From assembly GCA_030142905.1 (NCBI GenBank), contig JASJOG010000256.1:35001-99000 (forward strand): a stretch of 64,000 nt of DNA, in the 5' to 3' direction. The notes below the pieces were generated by a model. That model ran no database searches and had not been told where the DNA came from. It worked only from the letters and a program-made list of their open reading frames with translations. Positions 62,340 to 64,000 of this stretch are shown one piece after another. Within the stretch, counting starts at the first letter, position 1. Every line of letters begins with the position of its first letter. The position numbers and the translations under genes are program-made. The stretch is from Heliopora coerulea (lineage: Eukaryota > Cnidaria > Anthozoa > Scleralcyonacea > Helioporidae).

Positions 62340-64000
62340 TCGTGCTGGCTAGGGACGAGACAACGAGAACTCGTTGTGGGCTCCTGGGATTCATGGGCCA
62401 GTTAAAAAGTTAAAAATTGAAAAAAATTAAAATACATGACGATCTATAAAAGCAACCTCTAGAAGCGTTATGTACTAGCTAATTCATGATGTACCAGAGC
62501 TACTATATTTAAAATTATATGCAGACAGTAGTCAGGTGAAGCGGCTTTTGTTTCTATAGCTCTGTAAGTAGATTGTTGATTCTCATGTGACAAGGTAACA
62601 ATACATCATAAATTGCTTTATTTTTCAAATCATGCATGTCATGTGGCCAATAACGTACATAGGCATAAACTATAGAGAGGACAAGCGATTGTCACAGCCT
62701 GTAGGTTATCTTACACCCCTACTGCCTTCCATGGGCATAGTGCCAGTCATAAGTCATTATAGTGCACATTGAAGATTATATTTTGGATTCAGCCATTCCG
62801 TATGATTCAAACTTGTAATAAAAATCTATATGTTAGGTAAAGTGTTTATTTCTCGCCACGTCAAATTTGGTCAAATATTGCCTCTCCCCAAGACACATCT
62901 TTGCATTTGTAAATCTGCCCCTGGGCTCCCTCGCATGTTGCTTATTTGTTGTTCTTTTTGAAGACCCAGCACGCCCCTGGTGTCAATCAACGTATTTCAA
63001 TAACAAGAAGTATGAAGTGTGTTAACTTGACAAAGGCCTTGAGATATCAAACACGCTACAAACCTTTCGTTGGTAATTTCAGTTCTGCGTTTTACTGTAT
63101 GAGCACACAGGCACATATGTGCACTCAAATTTAGGTGATAAAGTACAAACGTTTTCGATTGAATAAAACCATTCACAGGTGTTTAAAACGACCAGCCGTG
63201 ACTAGCAAAACCTTAAAATTACTCAGGTTACTTCCATTTGGAGTGGATACGTAATGAAACAACGTACTTGTCTATTTAGATTGGGGTTCATTTGTTGACT
63301 AAGGTGTCTTTCATTGAAATTGCTTTTAAACAATCTTAAGCTGGGACACACTCGTTGGATTTTGTTTGTACTAGTGCGTAAGCTCTGAATAGGAAGGGAT
63401 TTGTGCTTTCTTCTGTTTGCACTTTGAAATGTGCTACTTCCACTGGAGTATTTAATTTACCATCATAAACACTGTATGATGGGGGTAATCATTTTCATCC
63501 TTAAGGCTATGCAAGCCTGCTATTTTCCAAGTCAGCAAAACTGGAACAGCAGCTAAACGCCATACGCATGAGTAAACAGCAGGCATATAAAAAAGGAAAA
63601 CTCTATTGCTTTTAATTACTAGAAATACGTGTACGCAACAAACCCTCGCCCACCCTTCCAATACATCTCTCGAGAATCCAAGTGACATTGATAATTTTTC
63701 AAAGTTGTCAAAAAGACAAATCGTCCTTATTATAACTGGAAGAGGTAATGCAATAAAGAAAACACAATATTTGGCCACAAATATTAACAACCCAAATTGG
63801 AAATTATTTTACCTTTAAATTGCTTGTCTTCATATTTACGTTTAAAATTTCTATTCTGTTTTATTAAAACAAAACGTTTGGTGATAATAACCTTTAATGG
63901 TTTAATAAATGATAAGAGATCTATTCTGACAATTCTACTGCTTATCAATGGTTTTCATGGCAAGACCCTGTATTAGTTGCGATCTTGAGATATTTGGAGT
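62340..64000. other. Host flank, no gene recognised
   Basis: Sequence resumes after the Polinton with the presumed pre-insertion continuation (CGTGCTGGC). Open frames at 62,946-63,134 and 63,452-63,790 carry no recognisable domain or strong splice sites. Two C-rich patches near 62,880-62,990 may be a decayed transposon end. Confidence 0.4.

Overview
The window is animal nuclear DNA, most likely from a cnidarian. The evidence is a canonical metazoan tRNA-Ala, intron-containing C-type lectin and SGNH-hydrolase exons, and many Penelope-like (PLE), Tc1/mariner, hAT-like and tRNA-SINE repeats in AT-rich sequence. The cnidarian assignment is an inference from repeat and gene style, not from a search.

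Layout. 1-6,190: LINE and PLE relics, a tRNA-derived SINE and one intact tRNA-Ala(TGC). 6,194-23,073 (minus strand): exons that fit one multi-exon gene. They are a 5.4-kb low-complexity exon, a 60-nt exon, a C-type lectin exon and two SGNH-hydrolase exons, and every junction is phase 1. The space between them is filled with a mariner relic, three PLE fragments, tRNA-like SINEs, AT microsatellites and several hammerhead-ribozyme motifs. 23,226-25,310: a hAT-like non-autonomous element with an 8-bp target duplication, carrying a nested, apparently intact Tc1-family transposon. 25,311-44,316: mostly unrecognised sequence with a PLE relic, SINEs, minisatellites, a MITE and one candidate terminal exon.

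44,323-62,333 is a complete Polinton/Maverick (adintovirus-like) element of 18,011 bp. It has 485-bp terminal inverted repeats (TIRs) and a 6-bp TCCGGG target duplication. A minus-strand block encodes a 192-aa protein of unknown function, the packaging ATPase, a candidate major capsid protein, a membrane protein and a retroviral-type integrase. A plus-strand block encodes a tail-anchored 509-aa protein, a penton-like protein, two paralogous fibre proteins, small membrane proteins, a SAP/NUMOD1 DNA-binding protein and a protein-primed family B DNA polymerase. A small, probably N-myristoylated protein lies beside the left TIR. Together these are a self-replicating, virion-forming gene set. However, the polymerase frame is cut by one in-frame TAG, and the integrase tail by a frameshift and another TAG, although the TIRs look essentially identical. 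No protease was recognised.

The most unusual signal is a set of short GC-rich hairpins, many with a 3-nt loop and the core GCGAAGC or GCGTAGC, scattered through this AT-rich element. They lie in the TIRs, in gaps and in frame inside at least nine of its genes. One tandem repeat unit carries such a cassette and its neighbour lacks it. A second signal is a recurrent ATAAATG motif at the start codons.
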